Below, one piece after another: positions 23,842-31,990 of a DNA stretch of 64,000 nucleotides (position 1 is the first letter of the stretch; each line of letters starts with the position of its first letter). Below the pieces are notes generated by a model that saw nothing but the letters and a program-made list of their open reading frames with translations, did not search any database and was not told the origin of the DNA. Position numbers and translations under genes: made by a program. The stretch comes from Marivita sp030148515. GTDB lineage: Bacteria > Pseudomonadota > Alphaproteobacteria > Rhodobacterales > Rhodobacteraceae. The stretch is from positions 3,782,001 through 3,846,000 of the forward strand of contig NZ_CP180351.1 of the NCBI RefSeq assembly GCF_048006345.1, read 5' to 3'.

Positions 23842-24462
23842 TCAGGTCTGCGCGTAACTGATGATCGACAGATACCGGGCGGGCAGTTCCACCAACGTTT
23901 CCGGTCCATGCGGCGCATCCGCTTCGAAAAAGAGCGTGTCACCGGGGCGCAGGGGGTAGATCTTTGACCCGTGCCGGTAGTCGACCGCCCCTTCCAGCAT
24001 GAAGATCGTTTCGATGCCGTCGTGTTGAAAGGTCTCAAACGTGTCGGACTCGGATGTGAGGACTATCAGGTAAGGCTCGACGATGACACCGCTTGTGTTT
24101 GCGCCGATATGACCAAGGAGGTTGTACTGATGCCCGGCCCGTGTGCCGGCGCGGTCGATGGTAACGCCCTGACCGGCCGGTGTGTGCACGGCCTCGCGCT
24201 TTTCCTCGAAACCACGAAAGAACGATGTGAGCGGAACCGACAGCGCATTTGCCAGCGTTTGTAATGTGGTGAGCGAGGGCGAGGTGTTGCCGTTTTCGAT
24301 TTTAGAGAGCATCCCAACCGAGATCGCGGTCTGTTTCGACAGGTCGGCGACGGTCATGTTCTGCTGCTTGCGGAAGGCACGCAATTCGCGCCCAATGGCG
24401 ACCTCAAGCACTTTCTCCAGTTTTTCAGTCGTGCGATGCGGGTTTTGTGTGAGTTTGGTCAA
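23842..24462 (-). CDS. XRE-family regulator with C-terminal cupin
   Basis: The 206-aa protein joins an N-terminal helix-turn-helix (residues about 22-85) to a C-terminal cupin (about 110-200). The HTH includes REFRAFRKQ-like helices, MTVADLSKQTAISVGMLSKI and ENGNTSPSLTTLQTLANAL. The cupin includes HDGIETIFMLEGAVDYRHGS and LRPGDTLFFEADAPHGPETL, the canonical pair of boxes. These regulators normally sense a small metabolite and repress or activate adjacent catabolic genes. Likely targets are the SnoaL gene 140 bp downstream and the cupin-amidinotransferase pair. The linkage is by position only. Confidence 0.85.
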   Translation of the reverse strand: MTKLTQNPHRTTEKLEKVLEVAIGRELRAFRKQQNMTVADLSKQTAISVGMLSKIENGNTSPSLTTLQTLANALSVPLTSFFRGFEEKREAVHTPAGQGVTIDRAGTRAGHQYNLLGHIGANTSGVIVEPYLIVLTSESDTFETFQHDGIETIFMLEGAVDYRHGSKIYPLRPGDTLFFEADAPHGPETLVELPARYLSIISYAQT

Positions 24463-24611
24463 AGTTCACCCATTCAACGACACATAGTGCGAAACTGTGT
24501 TAGAGACCTCCGGTTGAAAAGGCCAGTACGGGTCGGTTGTGGCAATTTTCACCCACGCCGAACCATTGTAGATTTTTTTGAAGCAATCCCGGATTTAGTG
24601 CCCATTTTTGG

Positions 24612-24636
24612 GGAACTCAAAGAGACCCGACGCGTT
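24612..24636 (+). promoter_or_regulatory. Candidate EcfG (general stress sigma) promoter for the histidine kinase
   Basis: GGAAC (24612-24616), 16 nt, then CGTT (24633-24636) matches the alphaproteobacterial EcfG consensus GGAAC-N16/17-CGTT exactly. It lies 118 bp upstream of the kinase start at 24754, in a 291-bp gap that otherwise holds nothing I recognise. The weaker point is the long untranslated leader this implies. Confidence 0.5.
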
Positions 24637-24753
24637 CCATTCCGGGAACCAAATAAATCACTGAGGTCAAGCAGCAATGACACCGACGAAATTCGCGGCG
24701 ATCCAAGAGCATGACTGGCGTGTGAGCGGCTGCGCTGCAGGAACATAGCTTTC

Positions 24754-26514
24754 ATGAATACCGCAGGACCAGAAAACGCATCCTCGACAGCACGAGAAGG
24801 CGGAGCGAAGTCGCTTCGCCAAATGCTTGTTGTGCGGATCGGGTTTCTGTTGTCGCTTGCTTTGTTGCCGATCGGGCTTGTGGCGATGGGGCAAAGCTGG
24901 CGGGCGCTTCACATCACCAACGAAAATCTCGAAGCGTCGATCCACGCCCGCACCAGCGCCTTGGTCGAATCCGAACGGCGCGCCTTGCAGACAAAACTTG
25001 GAACGGCTTCGGCTTTGGCGGACACGCTTGGGGCCGCTGATCTTGGCACCGATGTCTGCACGGCCATTATGCAGCGGGTGCAGGAGACCAGCCCAAGGCT
25101 TGCCTTCGCGGGCTTTCTGGAAGCGGGCACGGTGTCGCGCTGCAACAGCGCGGGGCGCACATTCGATTTTCTACCCGATGCGCGGTCAGACGAGCTTTTT
25201 GAGCAACCGCAGCCCTATATCACCTACAGCGCACAAGGCGCCGTATCGCAGCTGCCAGTTGTGATCGTGGCCTATCCGAGTTTTTCGCAGGACGGGTCGC
25301 TCAAGGGGTTCGTGACCATTTCGTTCGAGACGGAACCGCTGGTTCAGGCCGACAGCGCCATTGCGGCCGACGGCGACGTGGCTTTGTTAACCTTCAACCA
25401 ATTCGGTGACACCCTGTCGAGCTTTGCGCCGGACGGTCTGATCGAAGACTATCTGCCCGAAGGACTGGCCTTTGAAGGCTTCATCAACCAGGAGGATTCC
25501 TTTTTCACGGCTACGACACGGTCTGGAGAAAAGCGGCTGATTTCTGTCGTGCCGATCCTGCCGGGCGAGGTGTATGCCCTTGGCAGTTGGGGACAGGATG
25601 CCCTGCAGCGCACAACCTCGACATGGTTCACGATTTCAACTCTGCTTTTCCCGTTCCTGATGTGGCTGGTCGGGATCATCGTTGCGGTGATCTCCCTTAA
25701 TCGGTTGGTGCTGCGGCACATCAGCGATCTGGGGCGACGCATGCGCCGCTTTGCAACCTATCGCGATGTCGAGTCGTCGGAAAAGATCGACGACGCGCCC
25801 AGTGAGATCCAGACGATCAATGAAACCTTCGAAGCCATGGCCGACCAGTTGCTGCGCGACGAAGCCGATCTGGAAAACGCGGTGTTCGAACGCGAGGTGT
25901 TGCTCAAAGAGGTGCATCACCGGGTGAAGAACAATCTTCAGCTGATCTCATCGATCATCAACATGCAGGTCCGTCAGGTGGCCAGCCCAGAGGCGGTTGC
26001 GGCCCTGCGGCAATTTCAGGACCGTGTGACAAGTCTCGCGTCGGTCCACCGGGCGCTTTATCAGGAACCGTCGCTGACCCGTATCCGGTTCGATGTGCTG
26101 CTGAGCGATCTGGTGGCGCAGGTCAATGCTGTCGGTACCGCAGATCAGACGCCGGTCGAGATCGAGCTGGATCTTGATCCGGTGACGCTTTTGCCAGATC
26201 AGACCAGCCCTTTGGCGATGGTCACAACCGAGGCGCTGTCAAATGCGTTCAAGTATGGTGGGCCCGGTCGCGACGGGGTGTTCCGTCTCAATGTGCGTCT
26301 CAAGGAGATCATCGACGGTTCGACGACACACCTGCGACTGAGCATCGAAAACAGCGTCGATCCAGAGGCCCGCACCGAACCGGGGACCGGTCTTGGCAAG
26401 CGGCTGATCCTTGCCTTTTCAAGCCAGTTGGATGGTGACCTTGTCTATATCGACGAAGAAGATCGGCATGGACTTATGATCACCTTCGACTATCAGCCGT
26501 TCTCACCGGAATAG
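24754..26514 (+). CDS. Membrane sensor histidine kinase, HisKA_2 type
   Basis: The 586-aa protein has a first membrane helix (about 26-47, VVRIGFLLSLALLPIGLVAM) and a periplasmic sensing domain (about 50-290). A second helix (about 293-318, STLLFPFLMWLVGIIVAVIS) and a HAMP-like linker follow. The HisKA_2 dimerisation motif EVHHRVKNNLQLISSIINMQ has the phospho-accepting His at 388/389, and the ATPase N-box is TTEALSNAFKYGGPG. The C-terminal ATPase domain is short, as usual for this type. The family often feeds the PhyR general stress response in Alphaproteobacteria, and an EcfG-type promoter is upstream, but no phyR, nepR or ecfG lies in the window. No response regulator is adjacent, so it is an orphan kinase. 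Confidence 0.9.
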   Translation: MNTAGPENASSTAREGGAKSLRQMLVVRIGFLLSLALLPIGLVAMGQSWRALHITNENLEASIHARTSALVESERRALQTKLGTASALADTLGAADLGTDVCTAIMQRVQETSPRLAFAGFLEAGTVSRCNSAGRTFDFLPDARSDELFEQPQPYITYSAQGAVSQLPVVIVAYPSFSQDGSLKGFVTISFETEPLVQADSAIAADGDVALLTFNQFGDTLSSFAPDGLIEDYLPEGLAFEGFINQEDSFFTATTRSGEKRLISVVPILPGEVYALGSWGQDALQRTTSTWFTISTLLFPFLMWLVGIIVAVISLNRLVLRHISDLGRRMRRFATYRDVESSEKIDDAPSEIQTINETFEAMADQLLRDEADLENAVFEREVLLKEVHHRVKNNLQLISSIINMQVRQVASPEAVAALRQFQDRVTSLASVHRALYQEPSLTRIRFDVLLSDLVAQVNAVGTADQTPVEIELDLDPVTLLPDQTSPLAMVTTEALSNAFKYGGPGRDGVFRLNVRLKEIIDGSTTHLRLSIENSVDPEARTEPGTGLGKRLILAFSSQLDGDLVYIDEEDRHGLMITFDYQPFSPE

Positions 26515-26520
26515 ATGAAC

Positions 26521-26560
26521 GAAAAAAACGCGCCCAAAGTTCAGGGGCGCGCTTTTGCTG
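26521..26560. terminator. Bidirectional terminator between the kinase and the 50-aa peptide gene
   Basis: CGCGCCC (26529-26535) pairs with GGGCGCG (26545-26551). A run of seven A before it is a T-run on the reverse strand, and CTTTTG follows it on the forward strand. It serves the kinase rightward and the small gene leftward. Confidence 0.75.
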
Positions 26561-26581
26561 TAGTGGTTGTGCTGCGGACGC

Positions 26582-26734
26582 TCAGGCGTTCGGAGCGTCC
26601 TTGGCCAATGTCGATTTCGGCGCGTTGGGATCGTCAAGCTTTTGCTCGGTACGATGTTTGCTCACCAATGCGAAGATGATGGCGGCCAGCATCGTCATGA
26701 GCGCAAGAAGTGGTACGATAAATTCTGCTGTCAT
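26582..26734 (-). CDS. 50-aa single-pass membrane peptide
   Basis: A 50-codon frame begins MTAEFIVPLLALMTMLAAII, with a helix at about residues 5-25, then HRTEQKLDDPNAPKSTLAKD and a final Ala. GGAGAC lies about 6 nt before the ATG, an excellent ribosome site, and a strong terminator follows 30 bp after the stop. An EcfG-like promoter precedes it at 26757-26781. These signals, not length, support it. It is convergent with the kinase gene. Function unknown; it could be a stress-induced membrane peptide. Confidence 0.65.
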   Translation of the reverse strand: MTAEFIVPLLALMTMLAAIIFALVSKHRTEQKLDDPNAPKSTLAKDAPNA

Positions 26735-26756
26735 GGTTGTCTCCTTTCACAGGATC

Positions 26757-26781
26757 AACCCACAGCACCTTGTTGGGTTCC
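26757..26781 (-). promoter_or_regulatory. Candidate EcfG-type promoter for the 50-aa peptide
   Basis: On the reverse strand GGAAC (26781-26777), 16 nt, then GGTT (26760-26757). This has the EcfG spacing and a -35 match, with one change in the -10 (GGTT for CGTT). The -10 ends 22 bp before the peptide ATG, a plausible leader. Confidence 0.35.
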
Positions 26782-26818
26782 CGGATCGTGAAGACCCGAG
26801 TTGTGTTACCCGCGTAGC

Positions 26819-27385
26819 TCAGAGTGCCGCGCGCATTGCCGTCACAAGCGCGTGGTGCAGCGATTTGGCTGAAGAGCTTGGCCCCAATATGCGCAACCAA
26901 TTGGCGGGATCGCGGCGCAGAACATAGACACCCATGTAGTGAATGACCGTGCGATGGGCATCCCCGGTCTGCATCTGGTCGATGTCGATATTCGCGCAAA
27001 GGCGGATCACGTCTCCGATGCCGTCGCCGCGCATGTCAAAGCAGACCCACGCGTCGGTTTGATCGGTGATCGACGCTGTGGGTCCAAAGCGGGACTTGAG
27101 CTGCGCTGCAAGGTCTTCGTGCGTCGCAATCGGCGCGCCGACCATCCATTGATCCGGCCCCATCCAGAATGAAGCTTCCGGGTCGCGCAGAACGGCTTTG
27201 CCCGGTTCGGGTAACGTGCCGCCCAGCAACGTACTCAGATGGGCGCGACATGCGGCTTCCTGACCCCGCCGCGCCGCCACGGAGGCAAGAGCAAGGCCGG
27301 GATTTTCGGTCAGGGTGACACCTGCGACGGTATCGACATGCGGTTCGGTGCCGCCAAGGGCGCAGATGGGGGCGAGATCATGCAC
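26819..27385 (-). CDS. soxG: Sarcosine oxidase gamma subunit
   Basis: Small accessory subunit of heterotetrameric sarcosine oxidase. The start is GTG at 27385, overlapping the soxA stop region (GTGCATGATC), with GGAGAG about 9 nt upstream; an earlier in-frame ATG at 27448 lies inside soxA. The 188-aa product has GVTLTENPGLALASVAARRG and the gamma-subunit signature LRDPEASFWMGPDQWMVGAP (where the family has W.gPd.WL). RTVIHYMGVYVLRRDPAN and a WLRILGPSSS end region follow. It is the last gene of soxBDAG. Confidence 0.85.
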   Translation of the reverse strand: MHDLAPICALGGTEPHVDTVAGVTLTENPGLALASVAARRGQEAACRAHLSTLLGGTLPEPGKAVLRDPEASFWMGPDQWMVGAPIATHEDLAAQLKSRFGPTASITDQTDAWVCFDMRGDGIGDVIRLCANIDIDQMQTGDAHRTVIHYMGVYVLRRDPANWLRILGPSSSAKSLHHALVTAMRAAL

Positions 27386-30332
27386 GGAGGCGCTCTCCTT
27401 CCGGGTCGACGAAATGCGGGCTGACCACTTCGACATCGTGATCGACACCTGTCAGAGGGCTGACAAGTCGGATGATTTCCCCGATGCGGGTGTCGCCCGA
27501 TTTCAGGAATCCAAGTGCGATGTGACATCCAAGGTTCGGCGAATAACAGGCTGACGTGACATAGCCCTGACCATGCGCGGCATCGACTTTGGTGCCCTTG
27601 GTCATCAGATGCGCACCGGCGGGCACCTTGTGGTCCGGGTTCACCGGCTTCAGACCCACCAGTTTCAGCGCGTCGGGTTCATTGAGGCCGGGACGTTCTG
27701 ACAGTTTGGAGCCGATGGAGTCCTTGGCCTTGGACACCATGCGGCCCATACCAAGGTTCAGCGCCGTGGTTGTGCCGTTCAATTCGTTGCCTGTCACATG
27801 GCCTTTTTCGATGCGCATGACGTTCAGCGCCTCAAGGCCGTAAGGCACCACGTCAAACTCCTCGCCCGCCTGCATCAAACGGCGTACCAGCGCGTCGCCA
27901 TAGCGGGTCGGGACCGCGATCTCGTAAGCCAGTTCTCCCGAGAACGAGATGCGGAACAGCCGCGCAGGCAGGCCGCCGCAGATGGTGATTTCCGCGCAGG
28001 CCATGAAGGGGAAGGCGTCATTCGACAGGTCCACGTCGTCGTCCACGATCTTTTCCAAAAGCTTGCGGGAATTCGGACCGGCGACCGAGAACTGCGCCCA
28101 GGCGTCGGTGGTCGAGATCAGCTGCACGTCCATGTGAGGGCAAAGACACTGGCGCACAAACTCAAGGTGGCGATAGACCTGAACCGCCTTGGCGGTTGTG
28201 GTCGTGACGACGAAATGATCCTCGGCGAGCCGCGCGGCGGTGCCGTCATCCATGACGATCCCGTCCTCGCGCAGCATCAGGCCGTAACGCACCTTGCCGA
28301 CGGGCAGCTTGGCCATGCCATTGCAGTAGACTTTGTTGAGAAACGCCGCCGCATCCGCGCCCTGCACGTCGATCTTGCCAAGAGAGGTCACGTCGCAGAT
28401 GCCAACGGATTTGCGGGTCTGGATGACCTCGCGGTCGCAGCTTTCACGCCAATGGGTCTCGCCCGGTTTCGGGTACCATTGTGCGCGCAGCCAAAGCCCT
28501 GCTTCGGTGAACACCGCGCCTTGCTCTTCGGCCCATGTATGGCTGGGGGTCAGGCGCGTAGGTTTGGTCTCCATGCCCCATGCACGGCCCGCAAACACGC
28601 CCATCGCCGTAGGGGTGTAAGGTGGGCGGAACATGGTGGTGCCGACTTCTGGAATTTGCTTTCCGGCCACCTCGGCCATGATCGCCAGGCCGGTGATGTT
28701 CGAGGTCTTGCCCTGATCGGTCGCCATGCCCAGCGTCGTGTAACGCTTGAGATGTTCGACCGAGACAAAGTTTTCCTGATGCGCCAGCTTGATGTCTTTG
28801 GCGGTCACATCGTTCTGCTGGTCCACCCATGCGCGCTTGGCGGTCTTGACGTGCCAGAACGGGGTGATTTTGATCGGAGTGTCTTCGGTCTCTGGAACGG
28901 CGGTGTCGCTGGCTTTGATGCCGAGATCCGCAAGGATCGCCTTTGCTCCGTCCGCGCCGGACTGAAGTGCGCCGTGGGTCGAGAATATGCCATTCGCAGC
29001 ACCCGCAACCGACATGCCTGGTGGCAGCATTCCACTGGGGACGAAGGTCGCAAGTGCCTCATTCCAGATGGGCCGTCCGCCCTGATGGCAGGTCAGATGC
29101 ACATTCGGGTTCCAGCCGCCCGAGACACCCAGCGCACCGCACTTGATCCGGCGAATGCCGCCCTTAGGCATCTTCACTTCGATCTGGGACAGGCCGAGCC
29201 GTCCCCATGTCTGGTCGATCACGCCACCTGCGATCACATCGTAGTCCGACGATGTCGGCGCATCGGCGCGGGTGTCGATCACCGACACAACCTCCACACC
29301 TTTCGCCACCAGATCAGACGCGGTGCGATGCCCGTCATCGTTGTTGGTGAAGATTGCCACTTGCTGTGCCGGCGTCGTCGCCCAGCGGTTCGCATAGGCG
29401 CGGACGGCACTGGCCTGCATGATGCCGGGGCGGTCGTTGTTTTCGAACACGATGGGGCGTTCAGTGGCCCCCGCGCAGAGTAGTGCTCGCTTGGAGGTGA
29501 TACGCCACAGGATCTGACGCGGCTTGCCGTCTTCGGGTACGGCAAGGTGATCGCTCACCCGCTCCACCGCGCCATAAATGCCGTGATCGAATGCGCCGAT
29601 GACGGTCGTGCGAGGCATGACACGCACATTCGGCATTGCTTGCAACCGTGCGACGGTTTCTGCCGCCCAGGCCGCACCCGACATCCCACCGACTTCGTAG
29701 GTCTCGAGGTTCAGACGACCACCGATCAGGAAATCCTCGTCGCAGAGGATCACCCGCGCGCCGCTTTCCCCGGCGGTCAGCGCGGCAGCAAGGCCAGCAG
29801 GACCACCGCCGATAATCAGAACGTCACAATGCAGGAAGCCTTTGTCGTAGCCATCGGGATCGTCCTGCGTGCTGAGTGACCCGAGGCCTGCCGCGCGGCG
29901 GATGATCGGCTCGTACACCTTTTCCCAGAACGCGGCGGGCCACATGAAGGTCTTGTAATAGAACCCGGCGGCAAAGAAGTTGGACAGAAGGTCGTTCACC
30001 TCCATCGCGTCGAAGGCCAGCGACGGCCATCGGTTCTGCGAATTGGCGCGCAGACCGTCATAAAGTTCGATGGTCGTCGCCCGCGTGTTGGGTTCCTTGC
30101 GCGCGCCTTCGCGCAGTTCGACAATCGCGTTGGGTTCTTCCGATCCGGCGGTCATCGGGCCACGCGGGCGGTGGTACTTGAAGGAACGCCCCATCAGCCG
30201 CACGCCATTGGCCAGCAGCGCCGAGGCGAGCGTGTCGCCCTTGTGACCCTTGTAATACTGGTTATCGAAGCGGAACGACCATGTCTTGGATCGGTCGATC
30301 AGCCCGCCGTTCAAACGGTTCTTCTGGCTCAT
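27378..30332 (-). CDS. soxA: Sarcosine oxidase alpha subunit
   Basis: 984-aa FAD/NAD- and folate-binding subunit of the tetramer that demethylates sarcosine (N-methylglycine) to glycine, hydrogen peroxide and methylene-tetrahydrofolate. Order of parts: an N-terminal 2Fe-2S-like fold without cysteines (RSFKYHRPRGPMTAGSEEPN, ELYDGL), a dinucleotide-binding motif DVLIIGGGPAGLAAALTAGE (about residue 170), and a central FAD-oxidoreductase region. A C-terminal GcvT-like aminomethyltransferase domain (about 600-984) includes SVGICDVTSLGKIDVQGADA and LEALNVMRIEKGHVTGNELN. It starts 4 bp inside soxD's end. Length fits canonical SoxA (about 970-1000 aa). Confidence 0.93.
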   Translation of the reverse strand: MSQKNRLNGGLIDRSKTWSFRFDNQYYKGHKGDTLASALLANGVRLMGRSFKYHRPRGPMTAGSEEPNAIVELREGARKEPNTRATTIELYDGLRANSQNRWPSLAFDAMEVNDLLSNFFAAGFYYKTFMWPAAFWEKVYEPIIRRAAGLGSLSTQDDPDGYDKGFLHCDVLIIGGGPAGLAAALTAGESGARVILCDEDFLIGGRLNLETYEVGGMSGAAWAAETVARLQAMPNVRVMPRTTVIGAFDHGIYGAVERVSDHLAVPEDGKPRQILWRITSKRALLCAGATERPIVFENNDRPGIMQASAVRAYANRWATTPAQQVAIFTNNDDGHRTASDLVAKGVEVVSVIDTRADAPTSSDYDVIAGGVIDQTWGRLGLSQIEVKMPKGGIRRIKCGALGVSGGWNPNVHLTCHQGGRPIWNEALATFVPSGMLPPGMSVAGAANGIFSTHGALQSGADGAKAILADLGIKASDTAVPETEDTPIKITPFWHVKTAKRAWVDQQNDVTAKDIKLAHQENFVSVEHLKRYTTLGMATDQGKTSNITGLAIMAEVAGKQIPEVGTTMFRPPYTPTAMGVFAGRAWGMETKPTRLTPSHTWAEEQGAVFTEAGLWLRAQWYPKPGETHWRESCDREVIQTRKSVGICDVTSLGKIDVQGADAAAFLNKVYCNGMAKLPVGKVRYGLMLREDGIVMDDGTAARLAEDHFVVTTTTAKAVQVYRHLEFVRQCLCPHMDVQLISTTDAWAQFSVAGPNSRKLLEKIVDDDVDLSNDAFPFMACAEITICGGLPARLFRISFSGELAYEIAVPTRYGDALVRRLMQAGEEFDVVPYGLEALNVMRIEKGHVTGNELNGTTTALNLGMGRMVSKAKDSIGSKLSERPGLNEPDALKLVGLKPVNPDHKVPAGAHLMTKGTKVDAAHGQGYVTSACYSPNLGCHIALGFLKSGDTRIGEIIRLVSPLTGVDHDVEVVSPHFVDPEGERLRA

Positions 30333-30616
30333 GTCGACCGCCCCTCTGCCAGCGCCACGTCGCGCGCGAGTTCCACCGATGTGATCTCATGCGTGACCGT
30401 ATTGCGGGTCACCACCAGCCACGACCTGTCCCCTTGTTCGTGGTACCACAGCTCGCGGTGCAGACCCGCCGGGTTGTCGCGGATGTGGCCGTATTCGATA
30501 AACTGCTCGAGCGCGTCTTCAGCTTGCCAGTCGGGACGATTGAGAAGGCACGCATCGCCCAGATAGACGAATTCGCTGGAATCGCGCGGGCCCAGAAGCG
30601 GATGGTTGATGATCAT
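30329..30616 (-). CDS. soxD: Sarcosine oxidase delta subunit (no zinc cysteines)
   Basis: 95-aa delta subunit beginning MIINHPLLGPRDSSEFVYLG. The ATG at 30616 overlaps the soxB stop (ATGA). It keeps the family features GLHRELWYHEQGDRSWLVVT and RNTVTHEIT. Textbook SoxD opens with CPxCG and has H..GC, which bind a zinc ion. Here those cysteines are replaced (HPLLG, and HEQGDRSW with Asp), so no zinc site of that kind can form. It still sits in a normal soxBDAG order, so it is a divergent clade rather than a broken gene. Possible meaning: a tetramer acting on a related N-methyl amino acid. Confidence 0.85.
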   Translation of the reverse strand: MIINHPLLGPRDSSEFVYLGDACLLNRPDWQAEDALEQFIEYGHIRDNPAGLHRELWYHEQGDRSWLVVTRNTVTHEITSVELARDVALAEGRST

Positions 30617-31866
30617 CAGTGCAGATTGGGCTGATTGCCCATCCCTTTTTCGTCGACCATATGACCGGTATGGAACCGGTCCAGTCGGAACGCTGTGGCG
30701 GTGTGGTGCGGTGTGTCGGTGGCCAGCAGATGTGCATAGACAAAGCCCGAGGCAGGGGTCGCCTTGAACCCGCCATAGCACCAGCCGCCGTTGAAATAGA
30801 GCCCGTCGATATGGGTCTTGTCGATGATCGGCGTGCCATCCATCGACATGTCCATGATCCCACCCCAAGACCGCAGCAGGCGCGCTCGGCCCAGCATCGG
30901 GAACATGGCAATCGCTTCTTCCATCACGTCCTCGACCATTGGCAGATTGCCGCGCTGGGCGTAGGTGTTGTAGCCGTCGATATTGCCGCCGAAAACCAGA
31001 CCGCCCTTGTCAGACTGGCTGCAATAGAAATGCCCTGCGCCAAAGGTGATGACGCCGGGCAGCACGGGTTTCAGACCCTCGGACACAAACGCCTGCAGCA
31101 CATGGCTTTCGATGGGCAGGCGCATCCCGGCATACGCCATCACCTTGGAGGACGACCCGGCCACGCAAGACCCGACTTTCTTCGCGCCGATATACCCGCG
31201 CGAGGTTTCAACGCCACGGATCTTGCCGCCCTCAATCCGGAACCCGGTCACTTCGCAGTTCTGGATGATGTCCACGCCGCGCTGATCCGCTGCACGGGCA
31301 TAGCCCCACGCCACCGCATCATGCCGCGCGGTCCCGGCACGCGCTTGCAGAAGGCCGCCCATGACCGGGAAGCGGGCGTTCTTCACGTTCAGGAACGGAT
31401 ACTTTTCCAACACCTGCTTCTGATCCAGCAACTGCGCATCCGCGCCATTCAGGATCATCGCGTTGCCCCGCCGGATATAGGCGTCGCGCTGGGCATCTGA
31501 GTGCATCAGGTTGATGATCCCGCGCTGGCTCATCATCGCGTTGTAGTTCAGATCCTGCTCCAGCGTTTCCCAAAGCTTGAGCGAGAATTCGTAGAACGGC
31601 TCGTTTCCGTCGAGCAGGTAGTTCGACCGGACAATCGTGGTGTTGCGGCCCACATTGCCGCCGCCGATCCAACCCTTCTCAAGCACCGCGATACGGGACT
31701 GCTTGTATTCCTTGGCCAAGTAATACGCCGTCGCAAGACCATGCCCGCCACCGCCGATGATGACATAGTCGTATTCGGGTTTGGGGTCGGCATCACGCCA
31801 CGCCGGCCCCCAGCCACGATGGCCGGTCAGCGCCTCTTTGATCACGCGGAAACCTGAATATCGCAT
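30616..31866 (-). CDS. soxB: Sarcosine oxidase beta subunit
   Basis: 416-aa flavin subunit that performs the amine oxidation. The N-terminal FAD-binding motif is YDYVIIGGGGHGLATAYYLA, then an Arg-rich GRNTTIVRSNYLLDGNEPFY. A GTARHDAVAWGYARAADQRG segment contains the His expected for covalent flavin attachment. Near the C-terminus GIMDMSMDGTPIIDKTHIDG and GWCYGGFKATPASGFVYAHL match the family. AAGGAG lies 8 nt before the ATG. It is first in the operon soxBDAG, with an 11-bp inverted repeat about 53 bp upstream. Confidence 0.93.
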   Translation of the reverse strand: MRYSGFRVIKEALTGHRGWGPAWRDADPKPEYDYVIIGGGGHGLATAYYLAKEYKQSRIAVLEKGWIGGGNVGRNTTIVRSNYLLDGNEPFYEFSLKLWETLEQDLNYNAMMSQRGIINLMHSDAQRDAYIRRGNAMILNGADAQLLDQKQVLEKYPFLNVKNARFPVMGGLLQARAGTARHDAVAWGYARAADQRGVDIIQNCEVTGFRIEGGKIRGVETSRGYIGAKKVGSCVAGSSSKVMAYAGMRLPIESHVLQAFVSEGLKPVLPGVITFGAGHFYCSQSDKGGLVFGGNIDGYNTYAQRGNLPMVEDVMEEAIAMFPMLGRARLLRSWGGIMDMSMDGTPIIDKTHIDGLYFNGGWCYGGFKATPASGFVYAHLLATDTPHHTATAFRLDRFHTGHMVDEKGMGNQPNLH

Positions 31867-31918
31867 ATCAATCGACTCCTTCCCGGCGACCCTCGCACGG
31901 GGTTGAACGGCGCGGCCT

Positions 31919-31952
31919 GTCTTTTTCGGTCAATTCATGGTCCGAAAAAGAC
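31919..31952. promoter_or_regulatory. 11-bp inverted repeat upstream of soxB
   Basis: GTCTTTTTCGG (31919-31929) and CCGAAAAAGAC (31942-31952) are exact inverted repeats, 12 nt apart. They lie between the leftward hydrolase and soxB. The structure may be a hydrolase terminator (no T-run after it) or an operator of the sox promoter. Confidence 0.35.
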
Positions 31953-31990
31953 ATTGCGCGGGTCAAGCTCTTGCCGAATTGGGTAGAGTG

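Noticed and set aside
24675..24749. Short forward frame (ATG at 24675, about 24 aa) before the histidine kinase
   Set aside because: It is too short, has no clear ribosome site and shows no similarity.
27798..29483. Forward-strand frame of 561 aa opposite soxA
   Set aside because: It mirrors soxA, with no ribosome site or family motif.
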